Part shown: in pieces, positions 44,619 to 53,938 of the stretch | Layout: each line of letters opens with the position of its first letter | Position numbering within the stretch: the stretch's first letter is position 1 | Assembly: GCA_965662365.1 (NCBI GenBank) | Contig: CBFIHR010000012.1 | Coordinates: 1-64,000, forward strand | Direction: 5' to 3' | Length of the DNA: 64,000 nt | Source of the DNA: CAWVWD01 sp965662365 | Lineage (GTDB): Bacteria > Bacteroidota > Bacteroidia > Chitinophagales > Saprospiraceae | The notes under the pieces: generated by a model | Told to the model about the DNA's origin: nothing | Database searches by the model: none | What the model saw: the letters and a program-made list of their open reading frames with translations, nothing else | Position numbers and translations under genes: made by a program

Positions 44619-45653
44619 ATGCCAATTAAAATAATAGTCAAGAATTTCTATTTTGTACTAAGCGTTTTATCCATCCTGACGGTTGTGGGTTGTAATGGTA
44701 ACAACTATCCTGACGTTTCTGATATCGATGTCACGGTTAATGTACAACGATTTGAACAAGAATTGTTTCAAATTGATACTAATAATTTAGCTCAAAGCCT
44801 GAATCAATTAAATGATAAATACGACTATTTCGCGGATTTATACTTTTCTGAAATCATGGGGTTCAAACGGTTACAGGATACAACAATGAGCTATGACACT
44901 ATCATTTCAAAGTTTATCTCTCATCCTTACATCAAAGAGTTATATGATACGTGTCAACTGGTCTATGGTGATTTCTCAGCAATAGAAAAAGATTTCGAAA
45001 AGGCTTTTCAGTTTCATAAATATTATTTTCCAAACCAACCGACACCGACCGTGACTACTTTCATATCCGAATATGGAATCGGAGCAGCAACTATCGGAAA
45101 AGAGCAAATTATTGTCGGCTTAGACATGTTCTTAGGAGCAGATTATCAACCTTATTATTATCCTGAGGTACAATTACCAAATTACATCACCCGAACGATG
45201 AATCGACAACATCTTGTGCCGAAAGCAATCGAGGCACTATCAAGAGAAATCGTAGGGCAAAACAATGGCTTACGCCTAATTGATAAAATGATTCACAATG
45301 GCAAAGTTCTCTACGTCTTAGATTTATTACAACCACATATTGAGGAGCATGTCAAGTTGGGAATTACGGCAAAACAGGCTGAATGGCTCACTGCAAATGA
45401 AGGAGAAATGTGGAAAACGGTATTTATCGAAAGATTATATGATAAAAACATGAAAAAATTACAAGGATTAATTGAGGTCGGTCCGACATCGCCTGGCATG
45501 CCGCCAGAGTCACCTGGTAACTCCGGAAGCTGGGTCGGTTGGCAAATTATTAAACAATACATGAACAATAATCCTAATATCACCTTAGAACAAATGCTAC
45601 AAGAGAATGATGCTCAAAAAATTCTAACGGCATCAAGATATAAACCAAGATAA
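44619..45653 (+). CDS. gldB: Gliding motility lipoprotein GldB
   Basis: A 344-residue lipoprotein. The signal peptide ends in a lipobox (SILTVVGCN; Cys near residue 25). The mature part begins with the family's ISDIDVTVNVQRFEQELF-type segment. It contains the FISEYGIGAATIGKEQIIVG stretch and ends with GSWVGWQIIKQYMNNNP. GldB is required for gliding in Flavobacterium and is widely kept in the phylum, including in non-gliders; its biochemical role is unknown. No other gld gene is in the window. Confidence 0.85.
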   Translation: MPIKIIVKNFYFVLSVLSILTVVGCNGNNYPDVSDIDVTVNVQRFEQELFQIDTNNLAQSLNQLNDKYDYFADLYFSEIMGFKRLQDTTMSYDTIISKFISHPYIKELYDTCQLVYGDFSAIEKDFEKAFQFHKYYFPNQPTPTVTTFISEYGIGAATIGKEQIIVGLDMFLGADYQPYYYPEVQLPNYITRTMNRQHLVPKAIEALSREIVGQNNGLRLIDKMIHNGKVLYVLDLLQPHIEEHVKLGITAKQAEWLTANEGEMWKTVFIERLYDKNMKKLQGLIEVGPTSPGMPPESPGNSGSWVGWQIIKQYMNNNPNITLEQMLQENDAQKILTASRYKPR

Positions 45654-45662
45654 TTTTGAATG

Positions 45663-45721
45663 TTTGAATGTTTGAATGTTTGAGCGTTAATTTTTAACAC
45701 TTAAACATTCAAATACTCAAA
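45663..45721. terminator. Long imperfect hairpin between convergent gldB and the RCC1 gene
   Basis: Two 28-base arms (45663-45690 and 45694-45721) match at 24 positions around a 3-base loop. The left arm is built of TTTGAATG tandem units. A 15-mer of the right arm also occurs upstream of fabI. Confidence 0.65.
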
Positions 45722-45735
45722 TGCAGAACATCAAA

Positions 45736-47613
45736 TCACTTTGAAATTTTTGTTATTTTTTTTGAATCGATAATATTATGTAAATCTTCATCAATCAAAA
45801 ACATGAAATAAGCTCCGTCTTTCAATTCGAAACCATCTGTAAAAGCAATTTCTTTATCCTCGAACATCTTCTTTTTTAAGATATTACCATCGATATCTTG
45901 GATTTGGTAAGCGATTTTCTTTTTCGTAGGATTTTTAATAAAAACCGTAAATTTTGAAGCAAAAAAACCTTCTGTTTGGTTCAATCGTCTATCCACTCGA
46001 ATAATATTCGAATAAACATTGTTTTCATCACAATCAAGATGCCCTAAACGATAAAAATTAGATAAAAAATTAGTGTCACTATCTCGTATGATAAATTGAG
46101 TTTCGAAATCGGAGACTTGTAAAATTTCTAAATCCTCGTCTAATTCTTTCCAGCTGACACCATCAGTACTTTTTTCTGTAAAGTAATCCAAGTACAAGTC
46201 ATCTTCTTCACTCAACTTCCACGATAAAGTGATTCTATTATCTTTTCTCGACTTTAGTCGAATATCAAGTTTTTTCAATGCTCGTTCTGTCGGACATTGA
46301 TTCGATAAAGTATCGTCACCTATTTTGATGATATAATACATGGTATCGATAATGTAATCTTCAACAGAAAATTCATTATAATCACTGGCTTTTCTGTGTT
46401 TTAATCCGAACACTTCCAAGCTTCCAATTGAACGAAGCGTTTTTGTATTTTTGCTGACAGTACCAACGACTTCTTCTTTTAAACTATTCAAATTAAAAGC
46501 AATTGCAGGTTCATCATCTATCGTTTTTTTTCTTCCCAAACGACCATTTCCATCATTTCCCCAAGTCCATACATTTCCTTTGCCGTCCATCGCCAGACTA
46601 TGAATATCACCCGCCGAAAGTGACGTTATATTTTTTAATACTTCTATTTGCTGAGGAACTTTAATTAGATTAGCCTTAGAAGCACCGCACTGTTTAAAAC
46701 TATTGCTCCCCCAAGTCCAAACCGTTCCATCTGTTTTCAAAGCCATATTATGTAACGTTCCTGCCTTAATTGTCTTGATATCATTTAAAGGAATATAGAC
46801 AGGCACACGACAATTTGCATTAGTATTATTACCAACCTGACCGAAATCGTTCCAGCCCCAAGTGAACATTTTTCCATCTTTAGCTAAAGCAATATTGTGA
46901 AAAGCGCCAGCCGAAATTTGTTGAATATCTCTTAAGCCCTCAATTTTCTCAGGTCGAGTCGTACTCTCTGCTTTCCCAAGGCCCAATTGACCGAGGTGAT
47001 TTGCTCCCCAAGACCAAACATCACCGTTTTCATCTAAAGCTAAAGTATGTTTTGCCCCAGCCGAAATCGCCACAATATGATAAAGATTCGGTACTTGCTG
47101 CACTTCCAACCGATTATCCTGATGCCCAAGCCCCAATTGACCATTTTTATTCCACCCCCAAGTCCAAACCGTACCATCTGCCTTCAACGCTACGCTATGC
47201 CCTTTTCCAGTTGCAACCTGAATAATATCATCTAAACCGCTTATTTTTAATGGAAATGACTCATAATCAGAAGTAACACTGGCTAACTGACCGTAAGTAT
47301 TTTGTCCCCACGCCCAAACCGTCTTATCCTTTTTGATAGCTAAAATATGCTTGGAAGAGGCTCCTTCTGAAATAGCCGCAAGTTCTGAAAGATTATCCAC
47401 TAAAGTTGGTTCAATTAAATCCCTCTGATTCGCTTCAAAGTCTTGATCTTGTCCCCAAAACCATATTTTATTATTGTGTAGCAGTAGCGAATGCTGAAAA
47501 GCAGCAGTGATTTGTATTGGCTCTATCTCTTTTTCTTTATCAATATGAAGAAGGTGAAACGAACTCAACACTAAAGCACTAATCAAAAAAACAATTAGTT
47601 GTATTTTTCTCAT
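45736..47613 (-). CDS. RCC1-repeat surface protein with T9SS-type tail
   Basis: A 625-residue secreted protein. After a signal helix (MRKIQLIVFLISALVLSSFH), residues about 35-385 form six to seven RCC1 blades, each with a VWxWGxNxxGQLG core and an ISAGAxHTLAL partner, predicting a seven-blade propeller. Residues about 450-545 look like the Fn3-type domain (NRITLSWKLSEEDDLYLDYF) common before sorting tails. The last 80 residues (NPTKKKIAYQIQDIDGNIL, ELKDGAYFMFLID, SKKITKIS) fit a degenerate type IX C-terminal sorting domain, so the protein is probably exported to the cell surface. Its ligand is unknown. Confidence 0.85.
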   Translation of the reverse strand: MRKIQLIVFLISALVLSSFHLLHIDKEKEIEPIQITAAFQHSLLLHNNKIWFWGQDQDFEANQRDLIEPTLVDNLSELAAISEGASSKHILAIKKDKTVWAWGQNTYGQLASVTSDYESFPLKISGLDDIIQVATGKGHSVALKADGTVWTWGWNKNGQLGLGHQDNRLEVQQVPNLYHIVAISAGAKHTLALDENGDVWSWGANHLGQLGLGKAESTTRPEKIEGLRDIQQISAGAFHNIALAKDGKMFTWGWNDFGQVGNNTNANCRVPVYIPLNDIKTIKAGTLHNMALKTDGTVWTWGSNSFKQCGASKANLIKVPQQIEVLKNITSLSAGDIHSLAMDGKGNVWTWGNDGNGRLGRKKTIDDEPAIAFNLNSLKEEVVGTVSKNTKTLRSIGSLEVFGLKHRKASDYNEFSVEDYIIDTMYYIIKIGDDTLSNQCPTERALKKLDIRLKSRKDNRITLSWKLSEEDDLYLDYFTEKSTDGVSWKELDEDLEILQVSDFETQFIIRDSDTNFLSNFYRLGHLDCDENNVYSNIIRVDRRLNQTEGFFASKFTVFIKNPTKKKIAYQIQDIDGNILKKKMFEDKEIAFTDGFELKDGAYFMFLIDEDLHNIIDSKKITKISK

Positions 47614-48241
47614 AGTTGGTTTGAATTTTTTATAATTTTCTCTTAATTGAGATAATGCTTTCGCAATTATTTTAAGACAAAAAAATCAGGTTTTGCAACA
47701 GATAGAAAATGACTCGCTATATATAAGCTGCATCACCACAAAAATACAATCATTATCTATAATTTAAGGACAAGTATATGATATTATGTTTTTCATACCT
47801 ATTTCAATAGCATATCATTGATGTATATGATACAAAACAGATTTTAACAGATTTTTTCAACCATTTTTAGCGTCATTTATACTATTTTTTGTGTAGCAAT
47901 TATGACCTATCCACCTAAATGACCGTTCAAAAAACAGTTTGCCTTATTTGCTGTTCTTGGATAAAGTTATTTCTCAAAACTATTGCAAATAGTAAGTTAT
48001 GTAAGAAAAAATTAGTCATAAGAACTCGGAAGTGTTGCCCATTAATACTTGTAATCGAATTCAATTTTAATTAATCCTAAAATTTGATTTTGTTTTTCAG
48101 TTGTTAATAATTACGTTTTCCTATTTTTGTGTTATAAAATGCTTTATTGGTATAAATTTAAAAATAGAACATTCATAACAAATTGATTAAAAACAACTTA
48201 TAATAAGATTTAATCATTACAACATCAAAAAAACTCAAACT
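47614..48241. other. Long gene-free stretch between the RCC1 gene and purC
   Basis: There are 628 AT-rich bases. The only features I can support are the purC promoter near 48101-48129 and a short TATCAT/ATGATA hairpin near 47813-47832. No open frame of convincing composition, no tRNA and no known RNA motif is seen. Its length is unusual for this window. Confidence 0.5.
48101..48129 (+). promoter_or_regulatory. purC promoter, TTG-N18-TATTTTTG
   Basis: The -7 box TATTTTTG (48122-48129) is exact, and a TTG sits 18 bases upstream. The leader would be about 105 bases. I see no purine riboswitch signature in it. Confidence 0.6.
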
Positions 48242-49225
48242 ATGTTTGATAATAAATTTTCTAATAATGACTTGGAACGCAAAAGCGTTGCTGCTACTAA
48301 TTTTACCTTTCCACAACAAACAAAATTCTATCGTGGAAAAGTACGTGATGTTTACACCATTGCAGATAAGTTTTTAGTAATGATTGCGTCGGACAGAATC
48401 TCGGCTTTTGACCATATTTTACCACGTCCGATTCCATACAAGGGACAAGTGTTGAATCAAATAGCAACCACTTTTTTAAGTTGGACCAGCGATATTGTCC
48501 CAAATTGGTTGGCGACTGCACCAGACGAAAATGCTGCTATCGGCTTGATGTGTGAGCCATACAGAGTCGAAATGGTCATTCGTGGCTACTTAACTGGACA
48601 CGCCTGGAGAGAATATCGTGCAGGTAAAAGAACCCTTTGTGGGGTCACGCTTCCTGAAGGTATGAAGGAGCATGATAAGTTCCCTGAACCTATCATCACG
48701 CCAGCAACAAAAGCAATGGAAGGACACGATGAGGATATTTCTCGTGAAGATATTATCGCTCAAGGTATTGTTAGCGAAAGTGACTACATTCAGTTAGAAA
48801 ATTATACGCGTGCCTTATTTCAGAGAGGAACAGAAATCGCTGCTAAACAAGGTTTGATTTTGGTCGATACAAAATATGAATTTGGTAATAAAGACGGAAA
48901 AATCTACTTAATTGACGAAATTCATACACCAGATAGTTCTCGTTATTTTTATGCAGAAGGCTACGAAGAACGTCAGGCCAAAGGCGAACAACAAAAGCAT
49001 TTATCTAAAGAATTTGTTCGTGAATGGCTAATTGAAAATGGTTTTCAAGGTTTAGATGGTCAAATTATGCCTGTCATGCCAGATGCTTTTGTCGAAATGG
49101 TTTCCGAGCGTTATATCGAATTATACGAACAGTTAATCGGCGAAAAATTCCAAAAAGGCGATACCACAAATGTTTTAGGTCGTATCGAATCTAATGTGCA
49201 AAAAGCATTGGTCGAGATGATTTAA
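48242..49225 (+). CDS. purC: Phosphoribosylaminoimidazole-succinocarboxamide synthase
   Basis: A 327-residue enzyme of purine synthesis that joins CAIR and aspartate with ATP to make SAICAR. YRGKVRDVYTIADKFLVMIA is the ATP-binding start. ASDRISAFDHILPRPIPYKG, EMVIRGYLTGHAWREY, LILVDTKYEFG and IHTPDSSRYF are the family motifs in order. This is the longer (about 310-residue) eukaryote-like form found in many Bacteroidota. It stands alone, with no other pur gene nearby. Confidence 0.97.
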   Translation: MFDNKFSNNDLERKSVAATNFTFPQQTKFYRGKVRDVYTIADKFLVMIASDRISAFDHILPRPIPYKGQVLNQIATTFLSWTSDIVPNWLATAPDENAAIGLMCEPYRVEMVIRGYLTGHAWREYRAGKRTLCGVTLPEGMKEHDKFPEPIITPATKAMEGHDEDISREDIIAQGIVSESDYIQLENYTRALFQRGTEIAAKQGLILVDTKYEFGNKDGKIYLIDEIHTPDSSRYFYAEGYEERQAKGEQQKHLSKEFVREWLIENGFQGLDGQIMPVMPDAFVEMVSERYIELYEQLIGEKFQKGDTTNVLGRIESNVQKALVEMI

Positions 49226-49235
49226 TCCGTAGATG

Positions 49236-49321
49236 CAACCTACGGTTATTCACATTGAACCTTTCCAAAGTTCTTGATAATCAAAGCGTTGGAAGCGTTT
49301 AATATGAATAACCGTAGGTTG
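49236..49321. repeat. Large inverted repeat between purC and the S37 peptidase gene
   Basis: Arms of 25 bases (49236-49260 and 49297-49321) match at 23 positions. The 36-base centre contains AGCGTTGGAAGCGTT, shared in part with the hairpin after fabI. It lies between convergent genes and can fold on either strand. Confidence 0.75.
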
Positions 49322-49331
49322 TACCTCTGGA

Positions 49332-50606
49332 CTAATCCAAAGCTGTCATATTTACTTCAACCTCCAGCCATTTTTCTAAAGTCGCCTTCAATTCTGCCTT
49401 TTGAGCGGCTGTCAAGTTTTTGATTCGAGCATTCCCGTGATGTTTTCCTGCCATATTATAATACAAAGCATTCACATTTTTGGTCGGAATCACACGAGTT
49501 GCCGACCACGTATCATTTGCACCATTAATATAAATAAAATTGTTACCGTTCTTTTTTAACCATTTTGCCGTTGCTTTCGGAACATCATTATTGAATGAGA
49601 TCTCACCAGCATTTTTTGGAGCAAATGAGGCGTGAGGCGCTTTGCCGATTGTCTGAATCAAATCACCAAAAGCTTTGGTTTCAAAGCCATAATAACCCAT
49701 TTGAGCCGAAGCCTGATAATAATGTGGCCCGAACATCTTCATAGAACGATCATCATAAAACGACAACCCCACAATATCCATCAAAGACTGAATATAAGTA
49801 TCCAGTGTATCGCCTGTCGGTAAATCCTCGCAGTCGCTGCCCCATTGCCAAAACGAAAACGGATATTCCAAAACTGCATATTCGAAAGCCGCTTCGATGC
49901 CGCCCAAATATTCAAATTTATAACCAGAACCGATTGAAAACCATTTTAATTTTCCTAACACTTCCTCACGGTTTTCCAGTAAAGTTTTTTGAACATGAAA
50001 AATCTTTTGACGACAATCATCAGTACCGATCGTATCTAAGAATTTATAAATTCGTTTTTCTTCAAAATCCAAATTCAACGGAGCAACATAAGGAAAAGAG
50101 ACATCAACATCTTCGGGATAAAAATACCGATAAAAAATCGTCGTTTGTCCACCTTTACTGATGCCTGTACTTACCCATTTTCCCGTATAAATTTGTTTGA
50201 ATAATTGATTAATCGCATGTAAATCAGCCGTTGCTTGTTCCAGGTTTAAATATTGCCAATCTAAAGGAGAAGGCACCGATTTTCCACAATAACGATGCTC
50301 AATATTGATATAATTTGCATTCAAAATCGTAGCGACTTCGTTGCGGCTACGGTTGAGTTGATACCCTTGCGTATTCATCACATTCGGTGCATCAAATCCG
50401 ACGTGCGTCAATTCCAGCCGTTGATAAAAAGTCCCTTTTTCAGGATTTTCATGGTCAATCGGTTGTTTCACAAAACATTCGTATTTATTATTTGACACTT
50501 TCGTAAATTTCAACCCTGCAAGGTCAAACAATGCGTCTTCAATTGTTTGAGCAAAAGCGAAAGTTGTGACAAATATTAAAATAAATGATAAATAAATTCT
50601 TTGCAT
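49332..50606 (-). CDS. Secreted S37-type serine peptidase (PS-10 family)
   Basis: A 424-residue alpha/beta hydrolase with a signal peptide (MQRIYLSFILIFVTTFAFAQ). The KQPIDHENPEKGTFYQRLEL opening, the YINIEHRYCGKSVP strand-turn and the nucleophile elbow GISKGGQT (Ser in G-x-S-x-G) match peptidase family S37/PF05576, whose studied members are Streptomyces tripeptidyl aminopeptidases. The Asp (NGANDTWSA) and His (AGKHHGNAR) of the triad are in the expected later positions. It probably removes N-terminal peptides in the periplasm or outside the cell. Confidence 0.87.
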   Translation of the reverse strand: MQRIYLSFILIFVTTFAFAQTIEDALFDLAGLKFTKVSNNKYECFVKQPIDHENPEKGTFYQRLELTHVGFDAPNVMNTQGYQLNRSRNEVATILNANYINIEHRYCGKSVPSPLDWQYLNLEQATADLHAINQLFKQIYTGKWVSTGISKGGQTTIFYRYFYPEDVDVSFPYVAPLNLDFEEKRIYKFLDTIGTDDCRQKIFHVQKTLLENREEVLGKLKWFSIGSGYKFEYLGGIEAAFEYAVLEYPFSFWQWGSDCEDLPTGDTLDTYIQSLMDIVGLSFYDDRSMKMFGPHYYQASAQMGYYGFETKAFGDLIQTIGKAPHASFAPKNAGEISFNNDVPKATAKWLKKNGNNFIYINGANDTWSATRVIPTKNVNALYYNMAGKHHGNARIKNLTAAQKAELKATLEKWLEVEVNMTALD

Positions 50607-50634
50607 GATAATTCGATTTAGTTAGTCTATAAAT

Positions 50635-50667
50635 AGACCTGACAGATTTTGAAAACCTGTCAGGTCT
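50635..50667. repeat. Palindromic element, family A, copy upstream of the S37 gene
   Basis: A perfect 11-base stem AGACCTGACAG/CTGTCAGGTCT with loop ATTTTGAAAAC. It lies between comEC and the downstream S37 gene on the minus strand and could terminate comEC. Confidence 0.75.
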
Positions 50668-50723
50668 GAATGCACTCAAAGATAACAATTCAAATAAAAA
50701 TCTGCGAACTCTACACGAAAACA

Positions 50724-52820
50724 TCAAAACGATAACACCAACGCAAAATCATTGCGAACATCTTGAAAATCAATATTCAACGCTTCGCACTCCATTTTCC
50801 AATTTTTGATTTGCCAATATTTATTCGAGCCATCGAAAATCACTTTTTTGAAGGTAAAATCCTGAGTTAAAGCTGTCATTTTTATACGTGGCGAATTTCT
50901 TAAAATTAAATAATCCACTTCTACCTTTTCGCTACTCGAAATATTTTTGTGATCAATAATTAAAAATGTTTTATCATAAAATTGAATCAAATTATCAGAT
51001 TTTAAAAGATTGTTTTGAGTGATATTTTTATTAATATTCAGCCTGTCAACTTGTTTTATATTTCGTTGATAATGATGACTTTGTGCTGCAAATTCATAGT
51101 TTTTTAGCGTTAAATTATCACTTTCCAAAGTCGTGACACTTTGACCATCAATAAAGTCAATCGCTGTCGCATTTGATAGGCTATAAACAATAACTTCTCT
51201 TTGATTTGACGATTGCCAATCGTTGTAAATACTAAAACCGGCTAACAACAAAATAAAACTTAATGAAAACAACAACCAACGAACCCGACGAGTTTGTAAT
51301 AAAAGACCAAAACCTACTATTGCCATAAGCAATACATAAAACGCCCAACTCGAAAACCACAAACCTTTAATCAATGAGAACGGCAAGGCATGAATCCAAC
51401 CGATGAAAGTATTCATCAACCAAATTATCCACTCTAAAACTCGACCGATAAAATGCCCTAAAAATGGAATCCAACCAAGTGTAAAAAACAAAATGCCAAT
51501 ACTCAAAATCACGGCAGCCGCAGGAATCACAATCGCACTCGACAACCAAAACCAGACGGGAAATTGATGAAAATAATACAGGGTAAACGGCAATGTTCCC
51601 AAAGTTGCCGCAATCGAAACGGTAGTGAGTTGCCAAAAATAATTGACGATTTTATTTTTTGGCAATAGCCAAATTGCAATTTTCGGTTGAAAAAATACAA
51701 TTCCGAAAACGGCTGCATACGATAATTGAAAGCCAACCGAAAATAAAAAATAAGGATTAAGTAATAGCAAGACCAAAGCCGAAGCGGCCAAAACATTATA
51801 AATATTTGATTTTTTATCCGTTTCTAAACCCAAAACTAACAACGAAAACATCACGGTCGCTCGAATAACGGACGGCGAGAAACCAGTCAAAAGAGCATAA
51901 AACCAAAGCGGTAAAATCATTAAAACTAACTTCAGCCATTTTCGCCGCCAACGAAACTGCTTCAACAACCAACGTAAAATCATCGCAATAATCCCGACGT
52001 GCAACCCTGAAACAGCCAAAACATGAATCGCTCCTGTCTCCGAATAAGCCGCCTTGATATCTTCCGACAATTCGTCTTTAAAACCTAACAATAAAGCCAT
52101 CGCAACCCCCTGCTCCGCTTCGCCTTTGACATATTTTTTTATTTGCTCAATCCGATCTGTACGTATTTTATTAATAGCATAAAACAAACCACTTTTTTCG
52201 TTCTCTAATTTTTGCCAACTTCCTTGAGACAAATAAGTTTGATGCGTTATTTTCTTGTATTTTAAAAATTGTTTGTAATCAAATTGATGTGGATTTTTGG
52301 GTGACTCCACTTCGTTAATAAAGGATTGAAAAAGGATTTTATCGCCATAATTTAGATTTTTGGCGGCACTATCGGCTTCCACATAACACAACATTTTCCC
52401 CAAAACACTTTGTAAACTATCTTGATTTGTTCCTATATTTTGGATTAATAATTCTACCTTAGTCGTCTTTTTTGTCGTTGGAATATTGACTACTTCACCA
52501 ACTACCCAATATTTTGATGCTGTAGCTTTTTGTGAAATAAATTGTTGATAATGAGTATTATAAGTTATTGGATTATTCCAAAATATCAATTGCCAACCCA
52601 ACAAAAATAAGACGAGATTTAGCCAAAAACCAACTATCCATTGTTGATAATATTTGAATTTGATTTTAATAATCAAAAAGGAAATTATTAACAAAATGCT
52701 TAATAGCAAAATCGGAAAAGGTAAACTTTGCTCCACTTGATTATTACACCAAATACCCATTATTAGCGGAATAACCAACCGAATAAAAGGAACGGCACGC
52801 CAGTTAATTTTAGGGGACAT
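50724..52820 (-). CDS. comEC: ComEC/Rec2 family DNA-uptake channel protein
   Basis: A 698-residue inner-membrane protein that carries single-stranded DNA into the cytoplasm during transformation. Helices at the N-terminus (about 15-75) flank a DUF4131-type region with a soluble OB-like domain (about 95-200). The competence domain (about 230-530) has IHVLAVSGLHVGIIAMIL, then GFSPSVIRATVMFSLLVLG. About 120 polar residues follow (from SNQREVIVYSLS) without the HxHxDH motif of the metallo-beta-lactamase domain seen in Firmicutes ComEC; the short form is usual in Bacteroidota. Confidence 0.88.
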   Translation of the reverse strand: MSPKINWRAVPFIRLVIPLIMGIWCNNQVEQSLPFPILLLSILLIISFLIIKIKFKYYQQWIVGFWLNLVLFLLGWQLIFWNNPITYNTHYQQFISQKATASKYWVVGEVVNIPTTKKTTKVELLIQNIGTNQDSLQSVLGKMLCYVEADSAAKNLNYGDKILFQSFINEVESPKNPHQFDYKQFLKYKKITHQTYLSQGSWQKLENEKSGLFYAINKIRTDRIEQIKKYVKGEAEQGVAMALLLGFKDELSEDIKAAYSETGAIHVLAVSGLHVGIIAMILRWLLKQFRWRRKWLKLVLMILPLWFYALLTGFSPSVIRATVMFSLLVLGLETDKKSNIYNVLAASALVLLLLNPYFLFSVGFQLSYAAVFGIVFFQPKIAIWLLPKNKIVNYFWQLTTVSIAATLGTLPFTLYYFHQFPVWFWLSSAIVIPAAAVILSIGILFFTLGWIPFLGHFIGRVLEWIIWLMNTFIGWIHALPFSLIKGLWFSSWAFYVLLMAIVGFGLLLQTRRVRWLLFSLSFILLLAGFSIYNDWQSSNQREVIVYSLSNATAIDFIDGQSVTTLESDNLTLKNYEFAAQSHHYQRNIKQVDRLNINKNITQNNLLKSDNLIQFYDKTFLIIDHKNISSSEKVEVDYLILRNSPRIKMTALTQDFTFKKVIFDGSNKYWQIKNWKMECEALNIDFQDVRNDFALVLSF

Positions 52821-52895
52821 ATTGGAAAGATTGATACGTTTAGAAAATATACGTTAAAATAATAAATATCAATGAAATAAGATAAAGACGAATAA

Positions 52896-52932
52896 AAAAA
52901 GCGAATAAATCATATAGATTTACTCGCTTTTT
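52896..52932 (-). terminator. Terminator of fmt
   Basis: A 15-base stem (52896-52910 and 52918-52932, one mismatch) with A and T flanks, 35 bases beyond the fmt stop and before comEC. Confidence 0.8.
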
Positions 52933-52966
52933 ATTAGAAAAATTCTACTTTTTTTGTAAAAAAACG

Positions 52967-53884
52967 CTATTGCTCCTCGATCGTATAACCATTTAAAAAT
53001 GATTGTACCTCCATTCGTTTTCGACCTTGTAATTGTATTTGTAGCAATTCAATAAAACCATCTTTTGTGGTAATTCTTAGGTATTTTTTATTATCTGTTA
53101 CAAATTTCCCTGTCGGTAAATCATGTGCTTCCAACAAGCGTTTGGCTCTAAATATTTTTAGCTTTTTGCCGTCAAGCATCGTCCAAGCTGTTGGGTACGG
53201 ACTCAATCCTCTGATAAAATCGTGTACTTTTTGAGTCGGTTGATTGAAATCAATTTGACAAGTTTCATGAAAAATTTTTGGAGCTTTCGAGACCAAACTT
53301 TCATCTTGCGGTTGAGGTGTATAATCTCCTTCTTCAATAGCTCGAACGGTTTTTAAAACCAGTTCCGCCCCTTTTAGCATCAATTCGTCATGCACTTCTC
53401 CGACCGTTGCATCTTCTCCGATTTCGACTTTCGTCGTAAATAATAAGTCGCCTGTATCAATTTCATGCTTTAAAAAAAACGTCGTCGCTCCAGTTTCTTT
53501 TTCGCCATTGATAACGGCCCAATTCAACGGTGCTGCTCCACGATATTTTGGCAATAAAGAACCGTGCAAATTGATTGTGCCTATCGGCGGCATATCCCAA
53601 ACCGCAACCGGTAACATTCGGAAAGCCACCACAACTTGCAAATCCGCATTCAACGCTTTTAACGCTGCTTGAAATTTTGGACTTTTTAGATTCTTAGGTT
53701 GCAACACATTCAAATCATTCGCCACAGCGTATTTTTTCACCGCAGATTCAATCAATTTCTTGCCGCCTCGTCCACCGTATTTATCTGTCGCCGTAACAAC
53801 ACCAACAACATCAAAACCATTTTTAACCAAGATATCTAAAGAAGGAACGGCAAAATCTGGCGTTCCCATGAATATTATTTTCAT
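52967..53884 (-). CDS. fmt: Methionyl-tRNA formyltransferase
   Basis: A 305-residue enzyme that formylates initiator Met-tRNA with 10-formyl-THF. The N-terminal catalytic domain has the MGTPDFAVPSLDIL start, the NLHGSLLPKYRGAAPLNWAV motif with catalytic Asn and His, and the late catalytic Asp in HEIDTGDLL. The C-terminal OB-like domain (about 205-305) binds the tRNA acceptor. No def gene is adjacent. It is followed by its own terminator. Confidence 0.97.
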   Translation of the reverse strand: MKIIFMGTPDFAVPSLDILVKNGFDVVGVVTATDKYGGRGGKKLIESAVKKYAVANDLNVLQPKNLKSPKFQAALKALNADLQVVVAFRMLPVAVWDMPPIGTINLHGSLLPKYRGAAPLNWAVINGEKETGATTFFLKHEIDTGDLLFTTKVEIGEDATVGEVHDELMLKGAELVLKTVRAIEEGDYTPQPQDESLVSKAPKIFHETCQIDFNQPTQKVHDFIRGLSPYPTAWTMLDGKKLKIFRAKRLLEAHDLPTGKFVTDNKKYLRITTKDGFIELLQIQLQGRKRMEVQSFLNGYTIEEQ

Positions 53885-53907
53885 ATATTTAGTGATTTTA
53901 AATACCG

Positions 53908-53938
53908 ACCTTACGAAGATTCAAAACCCTCGTAAGGT
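53908..53938. repeat. Palindromic element, family A, copy upstream of fmt
   Basis: A 9-base stem ACCTTACGA/TCGTAAGGT around a loop with GATTCAAAACC. The stem letters differ from the other copies while pairing and loop are kept. Confidence 0.6.

Noticed and set aside
45656..45721. Small CRISPR-like or tandem-repeat array
   Set aside because: The repeat unit is only 8 bases without spacers, and the stretch is better explained as a hairpin.
48130..48241. Purine riboswitch in the purC leader
   Set aside because: I could not find the three-stem fold or conserved loop bases; the leader is plain AT-rich sequence.
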